Shown: in pieces, positions 1 to 7,468 of the stretch
Layout: the number at the start of each line of letters is the position of its first letter
Position numbering within the stretch: the first letter of the stretch is position 1
NCBI GenBank assembly: GCA_035494735.1
Contig: DATJGS010000029.1
Location: forward strand, 1 to 64,000
Length of the DNA: 64,000 bases
Direction: 5' to 3'
Source: DATJGS01 sp035494735
Lineage (GTDB): Bacteria > Eisenbacteria > RBG-16-71-46
Notes under the pieces: generated by a model
What the model saw: the letters and a program-made list of their open reading frames with translations, nothing else
Database searches by the model: none
Told to the model about the DNA's origin: nothing
Position numbers and translations under genes: made by a program

Positions 1-1433
1 TCGGTCGCGAACCGGCTGGGCTCGAAATCGACCTGCTCCGGACCGAAGCGATAGGTCAGCTCACCCGCGATCGGCAGGTGCCGCTGCAGTGGAACGGGTG
101 CAAACGGCCCCCACTCGTGGAGCGCGCGAGTGTCGGTCACCTGGGATCGAGGCGGGGCGGCGAGCGACGCAGTCATCGGCTGGACCCCGGCCGGCGGCGT
201 GATGACCAGGTGTCCGCTGCCCTGATGCTCGGCGAATCGTCCCAGCGGCCATTCCAGCAGCACCCGATCGCCGTCGGCGGTGCCGGCAAAGCGCAGTCCC
301 TTGAGCTGCTCGAAATCGGTGAACGACGCCAGATCCACGCCCGCAAAATTCGCTTCGAACCTGGCCACGGGTCGGGCGGCGGAACCGAGCGGGCGAATCG
401 AGTAGGTGAAGCGCCCATCGCCGCCGAACAGCCGCGCGCCCGCGTTGGTCACGTCGAGCGCCGTCGGCGTCCAGCGCAACGAGCCGTACAGCCCCGGAAA
501 CCGGTACTCGTTCACGCCGAGCGCGGCGCTCGCAAACGTGCCGGTGAGATCGCGGCCGTTCTTGAACAGATGAAACGTGCCGGTGAAATCGCCCTCGCCG
601 GCCAGCTCCCACTTTTCATCCTTGAAAAACAGCTGACGCATCCGCGGGAATTGCACGCGCGACTTGAACTGGTAGGTCTGCTCCGGCCAGTGCCGGACGT
701 CGACGACACCGGTCGCAACGGTTTTCGCGCCGTCGGTGTCGAACTCGACGCGGTCGAGGTGAATCCGGCCCTCGTCGATGACGAAACTCGCGCGCATCTT
801 CGCCCAGAACGGGACGTAGTGCTGAATCGCGACCGTGCCGCCAGTGAACGTGGCCGTGCCGTGGTACTTCGGCAGGTTGCCGATATTGATGTCGATATCG
901 CGGGCGACCACGCTCCACGGCGCTTCGTGATCTTCGAACGTGAACTGGCCGCGCCACGCCCGCAAGTACTTCAACGTCGTCGTGAAGCGCTTGGGACCGG
1001 GCGGCTGCTCGTCGGCGTCGTCGGTGAATTTCGGGAAGTTGTTCCGGTTGTCCCACTTCTCGACCAGCATCTCCCAGTCGGTCATGTCGACCGCGGTAAT
1101 CGTGACCTCGCGGTTGAACGCCGTCGACCAGTCGAGCGCGACGTCGAGGCGCCGGGCAGTGAAGAACGGCCGATCGTCGGGCCGGAGACCTTCGATCGAG
1201 AAGTTGTCGACCTGAATCCGGCCGGTCAACAGACGGATGCTGAGGCCGCCGATGTGGATTGGCCGTTTCCAAGTGTTTCGGCCCAGCGTCTCGGCGCGCT
1301 CGCGGACCAGCGGGCCGAGATCGACGGCGACGGTCGTTACCACCGACACGCCGAGAATCGCCGCCGCGACGGCGAGCGTGCGGGTAGCGTAGCGGTACGC
1401 CTTGTGGTGACGAAGTTTCTTGAGGAAATTCAC
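1..1433 (-). CDS. AsmA/TamB-like envelope protein, N-terminal part (runs off window)
   Basis: An open frame of 477 codons runs from a GTG start to the window edge without a stop. It begins with a basic stretch (VNFLKKLRHHKAYRY) followed by one hydrophobic segment at about residues 15-37, an N-in signal anchor. A long beta-rich region follows, with motifs such as RPIHIGGLSIRLLTGRIQV that resemble AsmA/TamB/DUF748 proteins. Those proteins sit in the inner membrane, span the periplasm and are linked to outer-membrane lipid or protein transport. The GTG lies 5 nt after the stop of the biotin-carrier gene, so the two are probably co-transcribed and translationally coupled. The family call rests on overall pattern only, because the C-terminal half is outside the window. 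Confidence 0.6.
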   Translation of the reverse strand, partial: MNFLKKLRHHKAYRYATRTLAVAAAILGVSVVTTVAVDLGPLVRERAETLGRNTWKRPIHIGGLSIRLLTGRIQVDNFSIEGLRPDDRPFFTARRLDVALDWSTAFNREVTITAVDMTDWEMLVEKWDNRNNFPKFTDDADEQPPGPKRFTTTLKYLRAWRGQFTFEDHEAPWSVVARDIDINIGNLPKYHGTATFTGGTVAIQHYVPFWAKMRASFVIDEGRIHLDRVEFDTDGAKTVATGVVDVRHWPEQTYQFKSRVQFPRMRQLFFKDEKWELAGEGDFTGTFHLFKNGRDLTGTFASAALGVNEYRFPGLYGSLRWTPTALDVTNAGARLFGGDGRFTYSIRPLGSAARPVARFEANFAGVDLASFTDFEQLKGLRFAGTADGDRVLLEWPLGRFAEHQGSGHLVITPPAGVQPMTASLAAPPRSQVTDTRALHEWGPFAPVPLQRHLPIAGELTYRFGPEQVDFEPSRFAT

Positions 1434-1438
1434 CGGCA

Positions 1439-2017
1439 CTACTTCAGCTCAATCAGCAGCGCGCCCGCATCGACCGAGGCGCCTTCCCGCACATGAATTG
1501 CGACGACGTGGCCGTCCTGCCTGGCCCGCAACTCGTTCTCCATCTTCATCGCTTCGACGACGACAAGCGGCTGGCGCGCCTTGACCGCGTCGCCGGCGCC
1601 GACCAGCACGCGGATCACTTTGCCCGGCATCGGCGCCACCACCCGATGCGCACTGTTTTCTCCTGCGGCTCGTCCCGAGGTATTGCGAGCGGCGCCGCCA
1701 TGACCGCCGTCGGCCTTCCGGCGCCGCCGGCCATTGAGGGTGACGGCAACCGCCGAACCGCCGATGTGCACACTGAGCGGGCCGGATGCGAACGGCTGCG
1801 AAATCGCGACCTCGTAGCTCGCACCGCCCGATCGCGTCTCGACTGGACTGTCGCCTTCCGGCCACACTTCCCCAATCAACAGCGACAATCGGTGCGCGTC
1901 GATGCGTGCCGCGTCGACATTTCGGATCTGGCCATCCACCTCGACTGCAAAAGTGTCGGCGGTGCGGGTGACCCTGACCTTCCGCGAGCGTCCGTTGACC
2001 TCGACCTCGTAGTGCAT
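1439..2017 (-). CDS. Biotin carboxyl carrier protein (biotinyl domain of an acyl-CoA carboxylase)
   Basis: A 192-aa protein whose last 75 or so residues form a biotinyl/lipoyl domain. The biotinylation motif EAMKMENE places the target lysine at about residue 158, preceded by the APMPGKV loop. The N-terminal 110 residues look like the beta-rich linker that joins biotin carboxylase to the carrier in one-chain MccA/PccA proteins, and an Arg/Gly-rich hinge separates the two parts. It follows the biotin carboxylase gene by 108 nt, so the alpha subunit seems split into two polypeptides. Its likely job is to carry carboxybiotin to the MccB-type carboxyltransferase encoded at 10014-11624. No convincing Shine-Dalgarno (SD) sequence is visible. 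Confidence 0.85.
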   Translation of the reverse strand: MHYEVEVNGRSRKVRVTRTADTFAVEVDGQIRNVDAARIDAHRLSLLIGEVWPEGDSPVETRSGGASYEVAISQPFASGPLSVHIGGSAVAVTLNGRRRRKADGGHGGAARNTSGRAAGENSAHRVVAPMPGKVIRVLVGAGDAVKARQPLVVVEAMKMENELRARQDGHVVAIHVREGASVDAGALLIELK

Positions 2018-2080
2018 AAAACGTTCAAGAGACCCACTGGCTACAGGCTCCGGGCCGATTCCTTCTGAAGAACGCCCTTG

Positions 2081-2114
2081 CGCTCATCCTTTGACCGTGG
2101 GCTCAGGATGAGCG
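2081..2114. repeat. Inverted repeat, 10-bp perfect arms
   Basis: CGCTCATCCT (2081-2090) and AGGATGAGCG (2105-2114) are exact inverted copies around a 14-nt loop. The repeat lies in the 108-nt gap between the biotin carboxylase and carrier genes. There is no T-run on either strand, so it does not look like an intrinsic terminator. It could be a REP-like element or an mRNA-stabilising hairpin that sets the ratio of the two products. Confidence 0.6.
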
Positions 2115-2125
2115 GTTGAAGGACC

Positions 2126-3664
2126 TTATCCCCGGCCGGGCATCACGCGCCCGCCATCCCGCAGGCCGTCGAGACGGGCCTGCGTCTTCCAGCGCTCGGT
2201 GGCCCTCGACGTCGCGGCCGGAGGACCGGCCGCCACGCCCTGCGATAACGACGCGTGGATCGCGGCGGCAATCGTCGCGATCGCTTCCGCTTCGGACCCC
2301 GCGGCGTCGAACGACCTGCCGTTGCGCGCCTTTAGCACGTCGTCGAGATACGTGGTGTGAAAACGGCTCTCGAGGAACTCCGGCTGTGCGAGCAGCCAGG
2401 CGAAGAACGGCAGCGTCGTCTTGATCCCGGTCACCAGATACTCGCCCAGTGCGCGACGCATGCGCGCAATCGTCTGGGGGCGATCCTCGGCCCACGCGAC
2501 CAGCTTCGAGATGAGCGGATCGTAGAAGATGGGGACATCGAGGCCGGCGCCGGTGCCGCTCTCGTCGCGGATGCCGGGGCCCGCCGGCGTCCGGAGGTGC
2601 CCGATCCGGCCGGGTGACGGCAGAAAGTTGTTGTCCGGGTCCTCGGCGTAGACACGGCATTCGATGGCGTGCCCGATCGGCACCAGTACGGCTTCGGGAT
2701 CGAGGTCGAGACGTTCACCGCGGGCGATCCGGATCTGCCACCGCACCAGATCGATGGCCGTCACCATCTCGGTGACCGGGTGCTCCACCTGCAGCCGCGT
2801 GTTCATCTCCAGGAAGTAGAACGCGCCGTCCTCCGCGAGCAGGAACTCGAGCGTTCCGGCGCCGCGATAGCGCACCGCTTCCGCGAGCGAGACGGCCGCG
2901 AACGTCAGGCGCTGGCGCAGCGCCTCGTCGACCGCCGGCGACGGGCATTCCTCGATGACCTTCTGGTGTCGGCGCTGCAGCGAGCACTCGCGCTCGAACA
3001 GGTGCACGGCCTTGCCGCGACCGTCGCCCAGCACCTGCACCTCGATGTGGCGAGCACGCTCGAGGCGCTTCTCGAGGTACACCGCGCCGTCGCCGAACGC
3101 GGACTCGGCCAGGCGCGTCGCGCTCTCGACCGCCTCGCGCAGCGCGGCTTCGTCGGCGACCACGCGCATGCCCTTGCCGCCGCCGCCGAGCGCGGCTTTG
3201 ACCATGACCGGATAGCCGATGCGCGCCGCGGCCTTCGCCAGCGCCGAGGCGTCCGCCCCTTCGGCGCCGGGCACCACCGGCACGCGCGCCTTCTCGGCGA
3301 GCGCGCGCGCCGCCCGCTTGTCGCCCATGGCGCGGATCTGCTCGGGCGCGGGGCCGATGAACGTGAGTCCCGCGGCCTCGACCGCTTCCGCGAACGCCGC
3401 GTTCTCGGCGAGGAATCCGTACCCGGGATGCACGGCGTCGGCGCGCGCGCGGCGCGCGGCGTCGATCAGCGCGTCGATGTTGAGGTACGACGCGCGCGGC
3501 TCGGCCGGCCCGATCTCGAGCGTCTCGGCGCCGAGGCGCGCGTGGCGCGCGCCGCGATCGGCCTCGGAGCACACCATGATCGGCGCGATGTTCATCTCGC
3601 GCAGCGTGGCCGCGATGCGGCACGCGATCTCGCCGCGATTGGCGATCAGCACCCGGCGGAACAT
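2126..3664 (-). CDS. mccA: Biotin carboxylase subunit, probably of methylcrotonyl-CoA carboxylase
   Basis: A 512-aa ATP-grasp biotin carboxylase that makes carboxybiotin from bicarbonate and ATP. Landmarks in order are the N-terminal RRVLIANRGEIACRI, the GYGFLAEN segment, the glycine-rich ATP loop KAALGGGGKGMR, HIEVQVLGD, the catalytic EMNTRLQVEHPVTE, and a C-terminal biotin carboxylase domain ending near residue 440. One-chain MccA proteins are about 650-670 aa and include the biotinyl domain; here that domain is a separate gene downstream. liuC lies upstream and mccB nearby, so the natural acceptor is 3-methylcrotonyl-CoA in leucine catabolism. An acetyl- or propionyl-CoA role cannot be excluded from this subunit alone. 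AAGG precedes the ATG by 5 nt. Confidence 0.85.
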   Translation of the reverse strand: MFRRVLIANRGEIACRIAATLREMNIAPIMVCSEADRGARHARLGAETLEIGPAEPRASYLNIDALIDAARRARADAVHPGYGFLAENAAFAEAVEAAGLTFIGPAPEQIRAMGDKRAARALAEKARVPVVPGAEGADASALAKAAARIGYPVMVKAALGGGGKGMRVVADEAALREAVESATRLAESAFGDGAVYLEKRLERARHIEVQVLGDGRGKAVHLFERECSLQRRHQKVIEECPSPAVDEALRQRLTFAAVSLAEAVRYRGAGTLEFLLAEDGAFYFLEMNTRLQVEHPVTEMVTAIDLVRWQIRIARGERLDLDPEAVLVPIGHAIECRVYAEDPDNNFLPSPGRIGHLRTPAGPGIRDESGTGAGLDVPIFYDPLISKLVAWAEDRPQTIARMRRALGEYLVTGIKTTLPFFAWLLAQPEFLESRFHTTYLDDVLKARNGRSFDAAGSEAEAIATIAAAIHASLSQGVAAGPPAATSRATERWKTQARLDGLRDGGRVMPGRG

Positions 3665-3724
3665 GGCGGCCTTAGCGCGCCGGGCCGAAGGCGCGGCGCG
3701 TCGCGGCGATCGCGCGCGTCGCGC

Positions 3725-4507
3725 TCACGCGTCCACCTGCCAGCGCGGTTTGCGCTTCTCGAAGAACGCGGCGAGCCCGTCGCGCGCCTCGTCGCCCGAG
3801 CGCACCTCCGCGAGCGTGCGCGGCAGGCCCGCGCGATACTCCTCCCAGCCGGTCTCGCCCCACAGCTCGAGCAAGGACTTGATGCGCTCCTGCGCGTGCG
3901 GGGCGCCCTTCAGTAGTTCGCCCACGCGCTCGTCGACTTTCGCGTCGAGTTGCCCGGCCGGAACGACGTGGTGCACGAGCCCGACGCGCAGCGCGTCCGG
4001 CCCGGCGAAGCGCTCGCCCGTCAGCATCAGTTCGCGCGCGTGACGCTCGCCGAGGCGACGAATGACGTACGGGCTGATGAGTCCGGGGATGATGCCGAGG
4101 CGCACTTCCGTGAGCCCGAAGCGCGCGTCGTCCGCGGCGACCGCGATGTCGCACGCGCACGTCAGCCCGACGCCGCCGCCAAACACGCTGCCGTGAATGC
4201 GCCCGACGAGCGGCTTCGGGAAGTCGGCCAGCGTCGCGAACGCGCCGCCCAGGCGTTTCGCCTCGGCCAGGTTCGCGTCGAACGACGCGTTCGCCGACGC
4301 CTTCATGGCCTCGAGGTCGGCGCCGGCGCAGAACGAGGCGCCGCGGCCGCCGAGCACGACGACGCGCACCGAGGCGTCATGGGCCAGCGCGTGCAGCGCC
4401 GCGGAAAGCTCTTCGAGCAGGTCCGCGGACAACGCGTTGTGCACTTCGGGACGGTTCAGCCAAAGCCGTGCGACGCGGCCCTGGTGTTCGAGTTCGACGT
4501 GCGACAT
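3725..4507 (-). CDS. liuC: Enoyl-CoA hydratase/isomerase family protein, probable methylglutaconyl-CoA hydratase
   Basis: A 260-aa crotonase-fold protein. The oxyanion-hole segments are visible: SFCAGADLEAMK near residues 60-70 and GSVFGGGVGLTCACDIAVAA near residues 105-125, followed by the conserved FGLTEVRLGIIPG. Its place directly before the biotin carboxylase matches liu/mcc clusters, where the enzyme hydrates 3-methylglutaconyl-CoA to HMG-CoA. Substrate is inferred from context, since the fold alone does not fix it. GAGG lies 4 nt before the ATG, and a clear promoter (4547-4575) lies upstream. This is therefore the first gene of the liuC-mccA-carrier-AsmA-like transcription unit. Confidence 0.85.
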   Translation of the reverse strand: MSHVELEHQGRVARLWLNRPEVHNALSADLLEELSAALHALAHDASVRVVVLGGRGASFCAGADLEAMKASANASFDANLAEAKRLGGAFATLADFPKPLVGRIHGSVFGGGVGLTCACDIAVAADDARFGLTEVRLGIIPGLISPYVIRRLGERHARELMLTGERFAGPDALRVGLVHHVVPAGQLDAKVDERVGELLKGAPHAQERIKSLLELWGETGWEEYRAGLPRTLAEVRSGDEARDGLAAFFEKRKPRWQVDA

Positions 4508-4546
4508 GGGTCCTCTTCAGGGCGAGAGATGAGTGGGCGACAAAGA

Positions 4547-4575
4547 AGAATACGGATTCACGCGCGGGGACTCAA
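4547..4575 (-). promoter_or_regulatory. Promoter of the liuC-mccA operon (TTGAGT-N17-TATTCT)
   Basis: On the minus strand TTGAGT (4570-4575) is separated by 17 nt from TATTCT (4547-4552), close to the sigma70 consensus. The start codon of liuC lies 40 nt downstream of the -10 box. Confidence 0.6.
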
Positions 4576-4675
4576 TCGGGCCAGTCTGTCGCACAAACGA
4601 GTGTGGGCACGGTGCACTCGTCGCGCCGAGCCTTGCCCGGAGTTGCAAGGAAACGCCACGCGACGCGCACGAGCA

Positions 4676-4704
4676 TTGCGGTGGGACACCGAGAGACCTA
4701 GCGT
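4676..4704 (+). promoter_or_regulatory. Promoter A (TTGCGG-N17-TAGCGT)
   Basis: TTGCGG at 4676-4681, a 17-nt spacer, and TAGCGT at 4699-4704. The same arrangement occurs in the second copy (7339-7367), which supports its being functional. It leaves a 5' UTR of about 90 nt. Confidence 0.6.
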
Positions 4705-4715
4705 GGCCCTCGTCA

Positions 4716-4763
4716 CACGTCCGATGGCTCGCGCGCCGCTGGCGCGCACCCACCCCCGCCATC
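4716..4763 (+). promoter_or_regulatory. Structured 5' leader element, copy A
   Basis: An outer stem GATGGC (4723-4728)/GCCATC (4758-4763) encloses a hairpin GCGCGCC (4731-4737)/GGCGCGC (4741-4747) and a single-stranded C-rich run. The 13-nt CCACCCCCGCCAT at 4750-4762 recurs identically in copy B. Base changes in copy B keep most of the pairing. Function is unknown. Confidence 0.4.
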
Positions 4764-4802
4764 CAGACCCGTGCTTGCAGCGGGCCCGGCACGAGGTCTT
4801 CC

Positions 4803-7256
4803 ATGAAGTATTCCCGTTTTTCGTTTTCCCTCGCCGCGGCGTCGCTCGGCCTCGCGTTGTCGGCCGCGCCGTCGTTCGCGGTCTGGCCACACGATTCAGG
4901 CGCGAACCTCCCCGTATGCACGGCGACAGGCGATCAGCAGTCGGTCGTCATGACGCCCGAGGGCTCGGGCGGCGCATACGTCGCGTGGACCGATCCGCGC
5001 ACGGGGGATACCAACATCTACGCGACGCACCTGACCAAACTGGGCGGGCTCGATCCCGCATGGCCGCTCGACGGTCTCGGGATATGCCTCGCGGTCAGTC
5101 TTCAGACCGAGTTGTCGATGACTTCTGACGGCTCCAACGGCGCGTTCGCCGTGTGGATGGACACGCGGTCGCTCTCGACCGAAGAGGTCTACGTCCAGCA
5201 TCTGATCCCAGCCGGCGCCGATCCCGCGTGGCCCGTGAACGGACGCGCCGCGGCCTCGTTCTCGACCGCGACCGAGCTCAATCCTCGCGCGGTGGCGGAT
5301 GGGTCGGGCGGAGTCATCGTGACCTGGACGGACCTGCGTCCGGGCGGCGACTTCTCCGAGGTCTACGCGCAGCACGTCCGGTCGAACGGTCAGGTGGACC
5401 CGGCGTGGCCGGCAGCCGGTCTGCTGGTGTGCACGGCGCCGAACAACCAGCAGTTGCCGGTGCTCGTCGCGGACGGGGTGGGTGGCGCGGTCATCACCTG
5501 GCAGGACGGGCGGGCGGGCAACAACGACATCTACGCGCAACACGTGCGCGCCGACGGCACCGTCGATCCGGCGTGGCCCGCGAACGGCCGCGCGCTGTGC
5601 ACGAATGTCGCGGACGAGCAGCCGCCGGCCATCATCAGCGACGGTGCGGGCGGAGCGATCGTCGCGTGGCCCGATCAACGCGGCGGTACTTACGACATCT
5701 ACGCCGACCACGTTCAGTCGAACGGCGCCCTCGATCCGACCTGGCCTCCGGACGGCAAGGTCGCGTGCGCCGCGGCCAACGATCAGAAGAACCCGACGAT
5801 GATGGCGGATGGCTCGGGCGGCTCGTTCATCGCCTGGGAAGATGGCCGTGCCGGCGCCTTCCAGCGAAGCGTCTTCATGACGCACATGCTGTCCTACGGA
5901 AACTTCGAGGCGATCTGGACCGTCAACGGCATCGCGATCACGAGCGGCGCATTCGACCACTTGAACCCCGTGCTGGTCGGGGACGGCGGCACCGGCATGC
6001 TCGTGACGTGGTTCGATGGCCGCACCGTAGGGGACGTCTACGCCGGACACGTCCGGGCCGACGCCACGCTGGACCCGACGTGGCCGGCCACCGGCAAAGC
6101 GGTGTCGACGGCCTTGAGCACTCAGACCAATCCCCTCGCCGTGTCCGACGGCAGCGGCGGACTGATCGCGACTTGGATCGACCACCGCTCGGGCGGCTCC
6201 GACGTGTACGCGCAGCGCCTGGCGCGCGGCGGATTCCTCGGCACACCCGAGCCCGTCATCGAGTCGGTGCGCGACATCCCGAACGACCAGGGCGGAGCGG
6301 TGGACGTGGCGTTCGACGCGAGCTGGCTGGATCTGTCGAACGACCCGAACCTCGGGTACTACGAGATCTGGCGCGGCCTGCCGTCGGGCGCGGCCCAGAT
6401 GGCGCTGCGCAAGGGCGCGCACCTCCAGTCGAGCTTCGCTCATCCGCCGACCGAGGTCGGCGCGATCGTCGCACCGATCGACCGTGCGGACGCCTACGCG
6501 TGGCAGTACGTCGGCTCGATCACCGCGGCGCACTTCATTCCGACCTACTCGTTCCTGGGGCCCACGCTCGGGGACTCGATCGGCTCGGCCAACCCCAGAA
6601 CCGGGTTCATGGTCATCGGGCGCGACAACGCCGGACTCCTGTACTGGCTGTCGGCGCCGGACAGCGGCTACTCGGTCGACAATGTTCCGCCGACCGCGCC
6701 GGCGCCCTTCCTCGGCGTGTACGGCTCGGGCTCGTCGAACCTGTCGTGGGGCCCGAACACATCGCCGGACTTCGCTTCCTACCGGCTCTATCGCGGCAAG
6801 AGCGCGGGCTTCACGCCGTCGGGCGGGACGCTCGTGACCGCAACCACATTGACGTCGTACACCGATCACCCGGGCCAGCCGTACTACTACAAGGTGTCGG
6901 CGCTCGACGTGCACGGCAACGAGAGCGCGTATTCGCTGGTGCTGCCGACCGGCTCGCTCGCGGTGGACGACGCTCAGCACGTGCTGGCGCTCGCGCGCCC
7001 GAGCCCGAACCCGGCGCGCGCCGGCGCGTCGCTCCGCTTCACGCTGCCGAGCGAGATGAGCGCTCGGCTCTCGATCTTCGATCTGTCGGGGCGCCGCGTC
7101 GCGAGCCTCGCCGACGGCGTGCTCGGCGCCGGCGACCACGAACTGCGCTGGGACCTGCGCGGCGCGAACGGCGTGCGCGTGGCCGACGGCGTGTATTTCG
7201 TGCGGCTCGAAGCGGCGGGGCGGACGCTCGCCGAACGGATGGCGGTGACGAAGTAG
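4803..7256 (+). CDS. Secreted repeat protein with WxDxR (propeller-like) repeats, FnIII-like and FlgD-like sorting domain, copy A
   Basis: An 817-aa exported protein. The start is set by a typical signal peptide (MKYSRFSFSLAAASLGLAL... cut after SFA) and a GAGG 9 nt upstream; the longer frame upstream is excluded because it would contain the promoter. Residues of about 35-460 hold roughly eight 47-50 aa repeats of the pattern DGxGGxxVxWxDxRxGxxDIYAQHVxxxGxxDPxWPxxG, which probably form a beta-propeller. A 160-residue beta region and an FnIII-like domain (LYRGKSAGF..., SYTDHPGQPYYYKVSA) follow. The last 85 residues are a FlgD-like/T9SS-type C-terminal sorting domain (SPNPARAG, SGRRVASL, DGVYFVRL). 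It is probably a surface or outer-membrane-secreted protein; its ligand is unknown. Confidence 0.85.
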   Translation: MKYSRFSFSLAAASLGLALSAAPSFAVWPHDSGANLPVCTATGDQQSVVMTPEGSGGAYVAWTDPRTGDTNIYATHLTKLGGLDPAWPLDGLGICLAVSLQTELSMTSDGSNGAFAVWMDTRSLSTEEVYVQHLIPAGADPAWPVNGRAAASFSTATELNPRAVADGSGGVIVTWTDLRPGGDFSEVYAQHVRSNGQVDPAWPAAGLLVCTAPNNQQLPVLVADGVGGAVITWQDGRAGNNDIYAQHVRADGTVDPAWPANGRALCTNVADEQPPAIISDGAGGAIVAWPDQRGGTYDIYADHVQSNGALDPTWPPDGKVACAAANDQKNPTMMADGSGGSFIAWEDGRAGAFQRSVFMTHMLSYGNFEAIWTVNGIAITSGAFDHLNPVLVGDGGTGMLVTWFDGRTVGDVYAGHVRADATLDPTWPATGKAVSTALSTQTNPLAVSDGSGGLIATWIDHRSGGSDVYAQRLARGGFLGTPEPVIESVRDIPNDQGGAVDVAFDASWLDLSNDPNLGYYEIWRGLPSGAAQMALRKGAHLQSSFAHPPTEVGAIVAPIDRADAYAWQYVGSITAAHFIPTYSFLGPTLGDSIGSANPRTGFMVIGRDNAGLLYWLSAPDSGYSVDNVPPTAPAPFLGVYGSGSSNLSWGPNTSPDFASYRLYRGKSAGFTPSGGTLVTATTLTSYTDHPGQPYYYKVSALDVHGNESAYSLVLPTGSLAVDDAQHVLALARPSPNPARAGASLRFTLPSEMSARLSIFDLSGRRVASLADGVLGAGDHELRWDLRGANGVRVADGVYFVRLEAAGRTLAERMAVTK

Positions 7257-7338
7257 CGGCCCGCGAGATCGCGACCAGGGAGCCAATCTGAGCCCAAGGA
7301 CGGGCGCCGCGGGCGGCCCCGCGCACGTCGCTCGGCCA

Positions 7339-7367
7339 TTGCGGGGATGTGCCGCGCGCGCTAGGTT
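7339..7367 (+). promoter_or_regulatory. Promoter B (TTGCGG-N17-TAGGTT)
   Basis: TTGCGG at 7339-7344, a 17-nt spacer, and TAGGTT at 7362-7367. The -35 box is the same as in copy A, and the -10 box keeps T1, A2 and T6. Confidence 0.6.
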
Positions 7368-7378
7368 GGCGAGCGTCG

Positions 7379-7429
7379 CACGTCCGATGGCTCGCGCGGC
7401 CCTGGAAGGCGCGCTCCACCCCCGCCATT
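7379..7429 (+). promoter_or_regulatory. Structured 5' leader element, copy B
   Basis: Outer stem GATGGC (7386-7391)/GCCATT (7424-7429, one G-U pair). Inside is a hairpin GCGCG(G)CC/GGCGCGC with a bulged G and a different loop, and the identical CCACCCCCGCCAT is at 7416-7428. Together with copy A this suggests selection on RNA structure. Confidence 0.4.
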
Positions 7430-7468
7430 CGCGGTCCGTGCAGGCGGCGGACTGGCACGAGGTCGAAT

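Noticed and set aside
2081..2114. Inverted repeat as intrinsic terminator
   Set aside because: No T-run follows on either strand, and the downstream carrier gene needs the same transcript.
4533..4802. Longer N-terminus of the copy A protein from an ATG at 4533
   Set aside because: It would place promoter and leader inside the coding region and bury the signal peptide; copy B supports the start at 4803.
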